DNA from: Candidatus Harrysmithiimonas galli
Lineage (GTDB): Bacteria; Bacillota; Bacilli; CAJFEE01
Assembly: GCA_904373265.1 (NCBI GenBank)
Contig: CAJFEE010000002.1
Location: forward strand, 84,029-148,028
Reading direction: 5' to 3'
DNA length: 64,000 nucleotides
In this document: positions 36,217 to 44,732 of the stretch, in pieces
How the letters are laid out: every line of letters begins with the position of its first letter
How positions within the stretch are numbered: the stretch's first letter is position 1
The notes under the pieces: generated by a model
What the model was told of the DNA's origin: nothing
Database searches by the model: none
Seen by the model: only the letters and a program-made list of their open reading frames with translations
Position numbers and translations under genes: made by a program

Positions 36217-36798
36217 CTAACTCTTGGGTAAAAAAATTTCTTTGAAATAGCCCAATATAAGACTTATTGACAAGATTATATGCGCCAACATCATACCTTT
36301 TGAAACCCATGAATATCCTATCATAAAAGTCAAACAGATGATTAAACATTCAATCCATAACAAGATTCGCAAACGTTTTTTATAGACCATCCTCTCTATC
36401 AAATCAAGTTTTTTATTCCTGCATCCCACTGGTGATAAAGAAAAAATGCAACCCATTGCCACAATCCATAACAAAAATGTAGCAAATGTAGGTACAGATA
36501 CCTCTCTTAAATATATTCCCACTACACAAACCAAAACTCCTGACACCACAATACATTTCTCTGTTTTTTCTAAATGAATTCCACCAGCATACTGCCGCAA
36601 AGGAATAAACGCCAATAAAAACACAATAATTTCCTTTAAACTTCCCAACCATATGCCCAATACAACAATCAACAAATACACAATCACTCTACAAATCAAC
36701 AGGTTGTATGCATATTCATACAAATTACGCTCTTTCTCATCCAGCATCCCACACCTACATTGAGTGTCAAACAATTGCTTGGCTACTTTCTCAATCAT
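36217..36798 (-). CDS. agrB: AgrB-type autoinducer processing protease
   Basis: A 193-residue polytopic membrane protein. The catalytic pair of the family is in LRQYAGGIHLEKTEKC: His75 and Cys82, with the same seven-residue spacing as S. aureus AgrB His77/Cys84. About five hydrophobic segments follow. AgrB cleaves the C-terminal tail of AgrD and forms the thiolactone ring. Its ATG follows the agrD stop codon with no gap and in the same frame, so the two must be made together. Here agrB is the last gene of the locus, where it is normally the first. Confidence 0.92.
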   Translation of the reverse strand: MIEKVAKQLFDTQCRCGMLDEKERNLYEYAYNLLICRVIVYLLIVVLGIWLGSLKEIIVFLLAFIPLRQYAGGIHLEKTEKCIVVSGVLVCVVGIYLREVSVPTFATFLLWIVAMGCIFSLSPVGCRNKKLDLIERMVYKKRLRILLWIECLIICLTFMIGYSWVSKGMMLAHIILSISLILGYFKEIFLPKS

Positions 36799-36957
36799 TT
36801 AAAATTTCCTCATTTTTTTTGCTTCCTCTGGTTCTTTTGGTTGTCCTAAAATCCACGCACAAGCTGTATTTGCTGTCCGAGCTACCAATACCATGGAAAA
36901 ATAATTCACTATACGCATAAATTTCATAAAAATCTTAGATTCAACTAACTTTTTCAT
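36799..36957 (-). CDS. agrD: AgrD-type cyclic autoinducer peptide precursor
   Basis: A 52-residue peptide gene. The N-terminal part (MKKLVESKIFMKFMRIVNYF) is amphipathic, the central ANTACAWIL has the single Cys four residues before the expected cleavage point, and the tail GQPKEPEEAKK is acidic and Pro-rich, as in AgrD family precursors. The predicted signal is a thiolactone ring Cys-Ala-Trp-Ile-Leu with a short N-terminal tail of unknown length. AAGGAG lies 12 bases ahead of the ATG. The stop TAA abuts the agrB ATG. Confidence 0.9.
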   Translation of the reverse strand: MKKLVESKIFMKFMRIVNYFSMVLVARTANTACAWILGQPKEPEEAKKMRKF

Positions 36958-37079
36958 ATAACAAAATATCTCCTTTTTTATTTTCTATCCTAAATTTAAT
37001 CATTTATTCGCATTTTTACAATCCTATTGGCAAAAATGACATCTAACTTGGAAATTTTTGCTAAAAAAAGCACTTGCAG

Positions 37080-38405
37080 CTATTGTCTATCACTTCTATC
37101 AATTGGAAAAATAATTGAGGCATTAAATTCCAAGTCATCTATATCAATCTTTAATTTTCCACCATAGGACTGTACGATCTTTTCCACAATATGAATCCCT
37201 ATCCCATGTTCATCCTTACTATATTTACTTGTAATAAATCCTTTCCTTCCTAAAACCGGTGATGTCAGAAAATTATTACGCATTTCCCAAACCATAAAAT
37301 GTCCTTCATTTGCCATAAACATTTTAATTTTTACAAATCCGTCTTCTGACAATTTTGACGAAGCTTCAATTGCATTATCAATCAAATTTCCAACAATAGA
37401 AATCAAATCCATATCATCAATATGATCTACATATAAATCCTGTGAAAGATTGATATGATACTTTATTCCCAACTCATCGGCCTTTATTTGTCTTTCATGT
37501 AAAATGGCATTTAAAATTTTATTGCTGCAATAATTTACATACGAAGTGCTTTTTATTTTGATGTCCAATTTTTCAAAGATTTGCAGTGCATGATTGGTAT
37601 CTTTCGCTTGAATCAAATCTGCAGCGGTCCGAATATATTTTTTAATATCGTGCAATAAAGTTTTATACTTATTATGAACATGCTCCATCTGCTGATAATA
37701 TTTATTTTCTGCTGCACTTTTTACATACAATCGTTCCATTTTATTCGCCTTAGCCATCGTTGTTATTAATTTATCAAAAATATAAAACATAAATATATTT
37801 ACAAATAACAACATAATTACTCCTATTTCCAAAAACAATTTGTTCTTTTCAGGGATATGAATATCTGCATAAAACAAACCAACCAACAAAACCATTGTTG
37901 CAACTGGCAGCACAAGAAGATAACAGAATATCCCATTTCTAACCTCATCATATTCTTTCTTTTTATAAATCTGTTCCACACACTTCACAATAATAAAGGT
38001 GATCATCTTAGCTGCCAGGAGCAGACATAATCTGCTTAGTTCATTTTCTAAGACTTTCTCTGCATCATGATAGTTGCTCAAACTAAATATAGTCGATATT
38101 ACAAATTCTGGTACCATTGCAAGCATATAAAAGCAGACCGCGCTACTAATACATTTCAAAATAGATTCTGAGTAACTGATAATTGTATAAATACAGTATA
38201 TGACTGGAACACTAAATAAATTTGCTAATGTATTGTGAAAGCTATTAACCAATGCTAGGATACCTACTACAAAAAACATCATGATAGGAACATAAAATCC
38301 CTTATACCTTTTCCGATTCCCCAATAAAGTCTTCAAAAAGCAATTTAGCATCATTACTTCAAAACAACAGGTCAATAATATTTCTCCCATTTTAAATACG
38401 ATCAC
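37080..38405 (-). CDS. agrC: AgrC-type sensor histidine kinase
   Basis: A 441-residue sensor. Six or so membrane segments occupy about residues 1-220. The kinase part has the phosphoacceptor His in LLHDIKKY near residue 248, then the GHKL ATPase motifs NLIDNAIEAS and GIGIHIVEKI near the C-terminus, as in AgrC/ComD family kinases. It should sense the mature AgrD peptide. It starts with GTG overlapping the agrA stop by four bases. A 122-base gap separates it from agrD and could hold a separate promoter. Confidence 0.92.
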   Translation of the reverse strand: MIVFKMGEILLTCCFEVMMLNCFLKTLLGNRKRYKGFYVPIMMFFVVGILALVNSFHNTLANLFSVPVIYCIYTIISYSESILKCISSAVCFYMLAMVPEFVISTIFSLSNYHDAEKVLENELSRLCLLLAAKMITFIIVKCVEQIYKKKEYDEVRNGIFCYLLVLPVATMVLLVGLFYADIHIPEKNKLFLEIGVIMLLFVNIFMFYIFDKLITTMAKANKMERLYVKSAAENKYYQQMEHVHNKYKTLLHDIKKYIRTAADLIQAKDTNHALQIFEKLDIKIKSTSYVNYCSNKILNAILHERQIKADELGIKYHINLSQDLYVDHIDDMDLISIVGNLIDNAIEASSKLSEDGFVKIKMFMANEGHFMVWEMRNNFLTSPVLGRKGFITSKYSKDEHGIGIHIVEKIVQSYGGKLKIDIDDLEFNASIIFPIDRSDRQ

Positions 38406-39133
38406 TTCCTCTTATACCTCAATCGTAAAAAATCAGAAAATCTATCATCAAAATTTTTCTGTTTGGATCTTGAGATGTTTAACTCCGTCCTATCTTTTAA
38501 CATAATCACATTTTTAGTGACACGAATGATATTTGCCATGTTGACAATATAACTGTTATGAGCATATTCAAACCCTTCTCCTGACAATCTGAAATATAAC
38601 TCTTTAACCGTTTGACGACAAAACAACTTCTCACTCTCTTTACCAGGATAGTAGCAAATTGCAGATCCTCTCTTTATCACTGATATATATAAAATCTGAT
38701 TGATTGGAATTCTATATACTTGACCATCCTCTGTAATATTTAGATATTGTACATTTTTACGGCCAATCATCTCCTGAATAATATCTGACATCTCTTCCTT
38801 TGCCATCTGATTATACAAATCTTTCATAATATATCTATATGGCTGCACTTTAAATGACTCAGGCGTTGGATCTTGATAATTTGTACAGAATACCAAAACA
38901 GCTTCTTTATTAACATTCCGAAATGCTTTGGCAGTTTCATTTCCGTCTATTCCTGGCATCTGGATATCTAAAAAGAGTAGATTGTGCATCTGCCCAATAT
39001 CTGCTAACAACTCCTCTCCAGAAGAATATTCATAAAAAAGTACATCTCTACATAACGTATCATTAGCTGCAATCAAATTTCTAATAGACTTTCTGTAACT
39101 AACATCATCATCACAGATTGCCACTTTGAACAT
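38402..39133 (-). CDS. agrA: AgrA-type response regulator with LytTR DNA-binding domain
   Basis: A 243-residue regulator: receiver domain (1-120) with the acidic pocket DDD at 8-10 and phosphoacceptor Asp56 in LFLDIQMPG, then a LytTR domain (about 135-240) containing the YNSYIVNMANI-type block (here HNSYIVNMANI). It is phosphorylated by AgrC and binds direct repeats in target promoters. It is the first gene of the locus; a palindrome at 39151-39164 overlaps its promoter region. Targets are not known; the metallophore operon downstream is a candidate. Confidence 0.93.
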   Translation of the reverse strand: MFKVAICDDDVSYRKSIRNLIAANDTLCRDVLFYEYSSGEELLADIGQMHNLLFLDIQMPGIDGNETAKAFRNVNKEAVLVFCTNYQDPTPESFKVQPYRYIMKDLYNQMAKEEMSDIIQEMIGRKNVQYLNITEDGQVYRIPINQILYISVIKRGSAICYYPGKESEKLFCRQTVKELYFRLSGEGFEYAHNSYIVNMANIIRVTKNVIMLKDRTELNISRSKQKNFDDRFSDFLRLRYKRK

Positions 39134-39150
39134 AACATCACTCCTCTTAG

Positions 39151-39164
39151 TTAGTCATGACTAA
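39151..39164. promoter_or_regulatory. Perfect 14-bp palindrome before agrA
   Basis: TTAGTCATGACTAA lies just upstream of the agrA ribosome site (AAGAGGAG) and just downstream of the XRE regulator gene. It could be the operator of that regulator. Confidence 0.45.
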
Positions 39165-39208
39165 TCAATATACAATAAAAAACCATCCATCAGCCTAAAA
39201 CAAAACTC

Positions 39209-39451
39209 TTATTTCAGTTCCTGTTCTAAATCTGAAAAGATGGTATCCTCAAAGAAATCCTGAATTGAAATTTCTAAACCATCGCATAGCGTCTTAATCG
39301 TAACAATACCAACATTCTTACTTTTTCCGTACAAAATATTCTTTAATGTTGATGGCGGTATTCCAGATCGCACAGCAGCTTCATTCACTGTAATTCCTTT
39401 TCGCATAATTTCTTTATTAATTCTTTCAATGACGGCTTCTTGTATATCCAC
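39209..39451 (-). CDS. XRE-family small transcriptional regulator
   Basis: An 80-residue protein consisting of one Cro/C1-type helix-turn-helix: MRKGITVNEAAVRSGIPPSTLKNI, followed by NVGIVTIKTLCDGLEISIQDFF, the standard fourth and fifth helices. The start is GTG at 39451 after GGTGGAG. It lies directly ahead of agrA in the same orientation, 75 bases away, and is likely a repressor of the agr locus or its own gene; this is inferred from position and from the nearby palindrome. Confidence 0.85.
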   Translation of the reverse strand: MDIQEAVIERINKEIMRKGITVNEAAVRSGIPPSTLKNILYGKSKNVGIVTIKTLCDGLEISIQDFFEDTIFSDLEQELK

Positions 39452-40551
39452 TACATATCTCCACCTTTATATGAATTTGAATATATTTTATATTAATCGC
39501 CCACAAAAGATCGTCATTATAAAGTCTTTTTACTTTAAGCAACCTTTGTATGTTTTACTTTAGTCCATTATGCTTACTTTTATATTCTTCTAAACGACCC
39601 AACTGAACCATTTAAAGGAGAAACAAACTGCTCTCAAGTATTATTCATAATAAAAACAATAATTTTAAAAAAAGAAATTAACTTTCTGTTAAATTCTGTT
39701 ATCTGTAACATAAGGAAGTATCCCCACACAAAACACCAATGCAAAATAAACGAATATACAAATGACTGTCTTCCTACAATCCTTTTTACAAAAACAGATG
39801 TCTTTTGGTACAGCTTATACGAATCAATTTATACAAGATACATTTTAAATGTAAAAAATGAAAACATAAAGCTGCTTTACTATAAGGGAAATGAAAAAAC
39901 AGGACAGTCTTTACTGAAACTGTCAAGCTGGTAAATAAAAATAGAAAGAATACGGCTTTTCCAATCACTTGCATACACTTGTTTCGTTCATTTCATTGCA
40001 CATGAATGGATTTATTCCCTAACGATTTTTTCCTGGTAAAACGATGCTTTATCTTGAGCCAATTATATATTATGCGAAAACCATCTCTCAGTAAAAAAAT
40101 ACAAAATGAATGATCGTTCATCAATTGAGCCCTATTTTTCATTTTATCTCAATCTTGGATCTAGGTCATACATTTACAAATTAAAATCTCCAGTCTTTTA
40201 GACAACTTTCTTCAGATGATTAAATATCATTTAAAATATTGGAGGCTCACTTTAAGTTAGAAACAGAGATAAAAATCAAAAATGGTTTCTTTACATTTGA
40301 ATCACTTTCTTCCAAAAAATGTTAAACGCTCTGGCAAAATACTATCTTACTTGGATTTTTACACCTGGCAGCTCACTTAGGAAAAAATCTAAAAAATGGA
40401 TTTTGAAATAAAATTTCTTCTTGATCTCAACCTTTTCACATCATTTTTTATAAACCATGTCATTATGACCTATATAAAAAATTGACATATCAATATTATG
40501 AATGAATTTAGACTTTATATTTTTATTTCATAAAAAAACACCCCGTTTGGC
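39452..40551. other. AT-rich intergenic region, right flank of agr locus
   Basis: About 1.1 kb with no credible gene. The short open frames lack ribosome sites. It separates the accessory agr/metallophore DNA from the conserved pdaA backbone block, and carries the pdaA terminator at its right end. Confidence 0.5.
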
Positions 40552-40574
40552 TTATGGTACAAACGGCGTGTTTT
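40534..40574 (-). terminator. Terminator overlapping the pdaA stop codon
   Basis: AAACACGCCGTTTG pairs with CAAACGGGGTGTTT (one mismatch) around a 10-base loop, ending in seven T residues on the minus strand. The pdaA stop lies inside the hairpin. Confidence 0.75.
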
Positions 40575-41355
40575 GATTTTTTTGTTCAAATGTGATGGCA
40601 TCCAAGCTTTCAAACATATAACCTTTTTCTCGACAAGCATCAATAATTTTTCCCAATGCCTCAGCGTTGTCATGAGAAATGGAATGTAAAAGCAAAATTG
40701 CACCTGGATGAATCCGTTGCATCACCGCATCAAATGCATGTGCAGCACCCTGCTGACCATTCACATTCCAGTCTCGATAGGCAAGCGACCAAAATACATG
40801 AGTATAGCCAAGTTGATTTGCATGTACAAGCGTTTGTTCTGAAAAAACTCCTTCAGGTGGACGCATATATTTTGATACAGGCATACCCGTCACTTCTTTG
40901 ACAGAATCGGCTAATTTTTGCAGTTCCTCTTCAAATCGTGCCGCATTTACCATGCATAAATTTGGATGACGCCAGGTGTGATTACCAATCAAATGTCCTT
41001 CTTTGATTATTCTTTTTAACAAATCCGGATTTTCTTTCACAAATTGGCCCGTTACAAAAAAAATGGCTGGCGCCTTTTTCTCTTTAAGAGTATCTAGAAT
41101 TTTCGGCAGATTTCCGTTTTCATAACCGCAGTCAAAAGTTAAAAATAACTGCTTTTTCTTTGAACTGCCAGTGTACAATGCTCCATATTTCTCTGTCAAA
41201 TTGCGAAAGGTTTCACCTGGATCAGCTGGCTGCTCATTTTTTGCACTTGGAATTCCCCAGCTAAGTGGTGCATTTGAAGATGACGCAGCCCCGATTGATG
41301 AGAAAAAAAATGCAAGAAAAAGAAAAAAGGGTAAAGTTTTTCGTAAAACAAACAT
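40552..41355 (-). CDS. pdaA: PdaA-type N-acetylmuramic acid deacetylase (spore cortex)
   Basis: A 267-residue polysaccharide deacetylase. A signal peptide (about residues 1-26) precedes the NodB domain with FLTFDCGYENG (metal-binding Asp), HLIGNHTWRHP (HxxxH metal pair), RPPEGVFSE and the LLLHS motif with the catalytic His. The Cys after the first Asp differs from the Asn of B. subtilis PdaA. PdaA makes muramic delta-lactam in the spore cortex, needed for germination. The ATG at 41355 follows AGGATGG; the ATG 12 bases upstream is inside that site. Its partners in B. subtilis, the yfj/yfk genes, follow here. Confidence 0.9.
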   Translation of the reverse strand: MFVLRKTLPFFLFLAFFFSSIGAASSSNAPLSWGIPSAKNEQPADPGETFRNLTEKYGALYTGSSKKKQLFLTFDCGYENGNLPKILDTLKEKKAPAIFFVTGQFVKENPDLLKRIIKEGHLIGNHTWRHPNLCMVNAARFEEELQKLADSVKEVTGMPVSKYMRPPEGVFSEQTLVHANQLGYTHVFWSLAYRDWNVNGQQGAAHAFDAVMQRIHPGAILLLHSISHDNAEALGKIIDACREKGYMFESLDAITFEQKNQNTPFVP

Positions 41356-41552
41356 TGCGAACACCATCCTGAGTCAAGTTTTCAAAATTAGTGTTCACGA
41401 ATTTTACAGACTTATACATATTGATTTCATTGAAACCAAAAGAAGGTCGCAATCACATACCCTGTTAACACTTTGAAAAAATTTCCAAACCCAATCTGAA
41501 GTCTATACACTAAGAATCGTTTCAAATTTTGGAAACAACTTTCCCTAACTCT

Positions 41553-43064
41553 TTACCATTTTTGTGTCATTTTTGCAAACGAAGCATCTGCAATTTCCTG
41601 ATGCAGAGAGTTTCCATGCGCATCCATGGTTACAACCGCTAAGAAACCCTCTACATTCAGATCCCACATTGCCTCAGGAATTCCAAATTCTAAATAATTA
41701 ACGCCCGCTACATTTTTTATCGTATCACTGTAAAATTGTGCACAACCACCGATTGCGTTTAAATATACACCACCATGCTCAGCTAATGCACTTAAAGTAT
41801 TGGAGCCCATACCACCTTTTCCCATAATTGCACGAATACCATATTTTTTCATAACAGCTCCTTGATATGGCTCTTCACGAATACTCGTGGTTGGTCCAGC
41901 CGCCTTGACATGCCAAACCCCATTTGCATCTTTTAGCATCACTGGACCACAATGATATACAATCTGTCCGTTTAAGTTCACATCCACATCATTCTCGTAT
42001 AAAAATTTATGAATGGCATCACGTCCTGTTAACATTCGACCATTAATCTGTACAACATCACCAACTTTCAGACTGCGAACCTTTTCTTCAGTTAAAGGCG
42101 CTTGCAAAGTGATAATATGCTTCGATAGAGAAATAGCTGCTGCAGCATCCATATCCACCTGATTATTATCCTGATCATATACCCATTCCTGAATGTCCAT
42201 TGTATTCACATCAAGAATTACCGCATGACGACGGTAAGCCCAACAATTATATGCAACTGAAACAAAGAAACTTGCTGGCAAACGATGCATAGCACCGATT
42301 TTACAACCTAAAAGAGTCGTTCGTCCGCCAAAACCCATCGGACCAATTTGGTATTCATTGGCAACCTGTAAAATCTCCTGCTCCAATGCAGCCAATTTTT
42401 CATCTGGATTTACATCATCTACGAAACGAAACAACTGTTCCTTTGCCAAATCATAGGAAACAGCACGATCTCCGCCAATACCAACGCCAATAAATCCCGG
42501 GCTACATCCTTGTCCCTGTGCATCGTAGACCGCATGTAAAATACATTTTTTAATGCCTTCTAAATCGCGACCGGCTCTACCTAATCCCGGAATTTCTGTT
42601 GGTAAGCTATATTGGGCATTTTTATTCTCACAACCACCGCCTTTTAAAATTAAGGAAACCTGGATTTCATTTTTTCCCCATTGTTTAAATTTTACAACTG
42701 GTAATCCTACACCTAAATTGTTACCAGAATTTTCTCCAGTTAAAGAATCAACTGCATTGGGACGAAGCAAACCAACCTTAGTTGCCTCTTCAACTGCTGC
42801 TTGAATTTCAGCTTCCATCTCAAGTTGGTTGACACCGACCGGGCAATATACTTTAAAAGTTGGAAGTCCAGTATCCTGACAGATCGGACCATTATTTTTT
42901 TTTGCCTGTTGCAAATTGACCCCAATTGCGTCAAATACCAAAGCAGCACGTGATTCTGATACTTCATTTTGTTTCGCAGCATAAAGCACACGCAATACAT
43001 CGTCTGGCAAAATGGTAGATGTTTTTTGAATTAACGCAAATACACTTTGTTTAAAGTTCCCCAT
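41553..43064 (-). CDS. fumA: Class I (iron-sulfur) fumarate hydratase
   Basis: A 503-residue enzyme with both alpha and beta parts fused, converting fumarate and malate. The alpha part holds CQDTGLPTFKVYCP and GCSPGFIGVGIGGDRA; the three Cys ligands of the [4Fe-4S] cluster are in CQDTG, GCSPG and LGCKIG. The beta part has KAAGPTTSIREEP, IMGKGGM and IGGCAQFYS. The ATG at 43064 follows AGAGGAG. A class I enzyme is iron-demanding and oxygen-sensitive; many Bacillales have it in addition to or instead of FumC. It stands between pdaA and the SE1561-type gene. Confidence 0.93.
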   Translation of the reverse strand: MGNFKQSVFALIQKTSTILPDDVLRVLYAAKQNEVSESRAALVFDAIGVNLQQAKKNNGPICQDTGLPTFKVYCPVGVNQLEMEAEIQAAVEEATKVGLLRPNAVDSLTGENSGNNLGVGLPVVKFKQWGKNEIQVSLILKGGGCENKNAQYSLPTEIPGLGRAGRDLEGIKKCILHAVYDAQGQGCSPGFIGVGIGGDRAVSYDLAKEQLFRFVDDVNPDEKLAALEQEILQVANEYQIGPMGFGGRTTLLGCKIGAMHRLPASFFVSVAYNCWAYRRHAVILDVNTMDIQEWVYDQDNNQVDMDAAAAISLSKHIITLQAPLTEEKVRSLKVGDVVQINGRMLTGRDAIHKFLYENDVDVNLNGQIVYHCGPVMLKDANGVWHVKAAGPTTSIREEPYQGAVMKKYGIRAIMGKGGMGSNTLSALAEHGGVYLNAIGGCAQFYSDTIKNVAGVNYLEFGIPEAMWDLNVEGFLAVVTMDAHGNSLHQEIADASFAKMTQKW

Positions 43065-43093
43065 CAATAATCTCTCCTCTTATCTTAAGTCCT

Positions 43094-43264
43094 TTATTGT
43101 AAAATTTCTTCGCATTTTTTCTCCAGTTCATCTAGTAAAGCCAGCAGTTCATCAATTTCCCGAAGTGCAAATTGTTCTGGATTGACCGCATCCAATTTCT
43201 TAACAAAGAATTCCAATCGATCTTTAATTTCATTGACTTGTTCGATTTTTTCTACCTTTTTCAT
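43094..43264 (-). CDS. SE1561-family small protein
   Basis: A 56-residue protein, MKKVEKIEQVNEIKDRLEFF at the N-terminus, with AVNPEQFALREIDELLALLD in the middle. The sequence is all charged helix, as in the SE1561 family of Bacillales small proteins found near yfkD. AAAGGATG stands ahead of the ATG. It is 29 bases upstream of fumA and may be in its operon. Function unknown. The DUF1128/YfkK family is a weaker alternative. Confidence 0.75.
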   Translation of the reverse strand: MKKVEKIEQVNEIKDRLEFFVKKLDAVNPEQFALREIDELLALLDELEKKCEEILQ

Positions 43265-43692
43265 TTTGTACATCCTTTCAAAACCTCTGCCTACACTAGG
43301 TAAAACCGTTCCAGCTATTATGCCTATTATAATATAGATCGGATATAAAAACGAGTAGGAACTGCAAAGTAAAATTCTTAACCAAAGACAACTCCAAACA
43401 AAATCTGGATACTTTATTGAGATCGAAGATAAAAATCAAAGATAATCTTTTTAGAATCTGAGCTATTTTTCTCAGATAAACCATAAGCCTAACAAAAAAA
43501 CACTACACCTGACTCTTTTTTCTTGTATTATACATTCCATTCAAGCAAAAGCTTCAAAAAACGAGTTTCAACCAGATTACTTAACAAAAACATTTTTTCT
43601 CCTAGCCCCTCTTTCATCTGTTTTACAAATATGTACCGATAAATCCATAAGTTTTGCGCATCATTGATTTTTGCACCAGATGCACATTTGGG
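43265..43692. other. Intergenic region between the SE1561-type gene and yfkD
   Basis: About 430 bases. No gene, RNA or strong hairpin was recognised. It should contain the promoter of the SE1561-fumA pair. Confidence 0.4.
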
Positions 43693-44481
43693 TTATCGTG
43701 TACTACGGTAATCGAAACCAAACGCAATATGATTTTCGATTGGAATCCATGCATTGACTTTTTTTTGGTTTATCGCCCTCAAACAAACTCGACGTTGATT
43801 GCCATTGAGCTGTAAATAGACCTTCGCATAAGTCACTTCACCTTCTTCATGAATAGCCGGAACATAAGCAGTTAAATATCCCAAATGCTTTGCAGGCACA
43901 TGATATAATCCTCGACCTTTTGTTCCTGCACCAACAACTGTATAAAAGGATAAAGGCAGCCCAGTCTTTTTCCTTGCCTGCACTTCTATCATCCGTTGAA
44001 CATCCTCCATTCTTTGAAGCTGTGTTGTCACTCCACCACGAACTTCCTTGTTTGCTTCCTGCTCATAGGACATGCAGACAACCTTTTGTTCACTCTGATT
44101 ATCCATATAATTGATATTCACCTTTTGATAATACCAATTCACATTTGTATTCTGTGAATGATAAGCAATCGGCCATTCTCCCAAATAAATTTCAGCACGA
44201 TAACCAATGGCAAATGGCGCATTTTTCATTCGGTTTTTATTTAACATTTGAATCAAAAATGGGTTTTCAATTTCCACTCGACTTTTTTCTAAAATATGCT
44301 TGGTCATCTCATTTGGTTTGACTTCTTTTGAAGCAATTTTTTTCAAATTATAGGTATTGTCTTTGGAAATATCTACAACATAATCCGGAACTTGTATTTT
44401 CTCCTTAGAAAATACCTCTTGCGGCATCCCGAGAAACGAAAAGCTACAAAATATACAAATCCAAAAACGAAAAGCTTTCAT
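43693..44481 (-). CDS. yfkD: YfkD-like exported protein
   Basis: A 262-residue protein matching B. subtilis YfkD in length and in the blocks GYRAEIYLGEWPIAYHSQ, VQARKKTGLPLSFYTVVG and HLGYLTAYVPA. It begins with a signal peptide (MKAFRFWICIFCSFSFLG, cleaved near residue 25) and lacks further membrane segments, so it is exported. The function is not known in the family. The ATG follows AAAGGAGG. Its neighbourhood (pdaA, MFS, yfkH, yfkJ) is that of B. subtilis yfkD. Confidence 0.85.
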   Translation of the reverse strand: MKAFRFWICIFCSFSFLGMPQEVFSKEKIQVPDYVVDISKDNTYNLKKIASKEVKPNEMTKHILEKSRVEIENPFLIQMLNKNRMKNAPFAIGYRAEIYLGEWPIAYHSQNTNVNWYYQKVNINYMDNQSEQKVVCMSYEQEANKEVRGGVTTQLQRMEDVQRMIEVQARKKTGLPLSFYTVVGAGTKGRGLYHVPAKHLGYLTAYVPAIHEEGEVTYAKVYLQLNGNQRRVCLRAINQKKVNAWIPIENHIAFGFDYRSTR

Positions 44482-44732
44482 GTCAATTCCTCCTTTAAAA
44501 AAGACTATAGAAACATGGAAAAAATTTCAGAACATGCATATGATAAAATCTTGGAAAACCATTTATCTTTTGTATCCAATTCTATGCATCACTTAAGGTT
44601 TAAGCTTTTTCAAACAGATAAGTATAGGGTTTACGCACAAAGCTGAAATTATCCGAGACCGAATAAAAAAGTTCTTTACAAAAAGCATGTGGAGGAAGAA
44701 AATAAGAAAAGATTGAGGAGGATTTGAAACCA

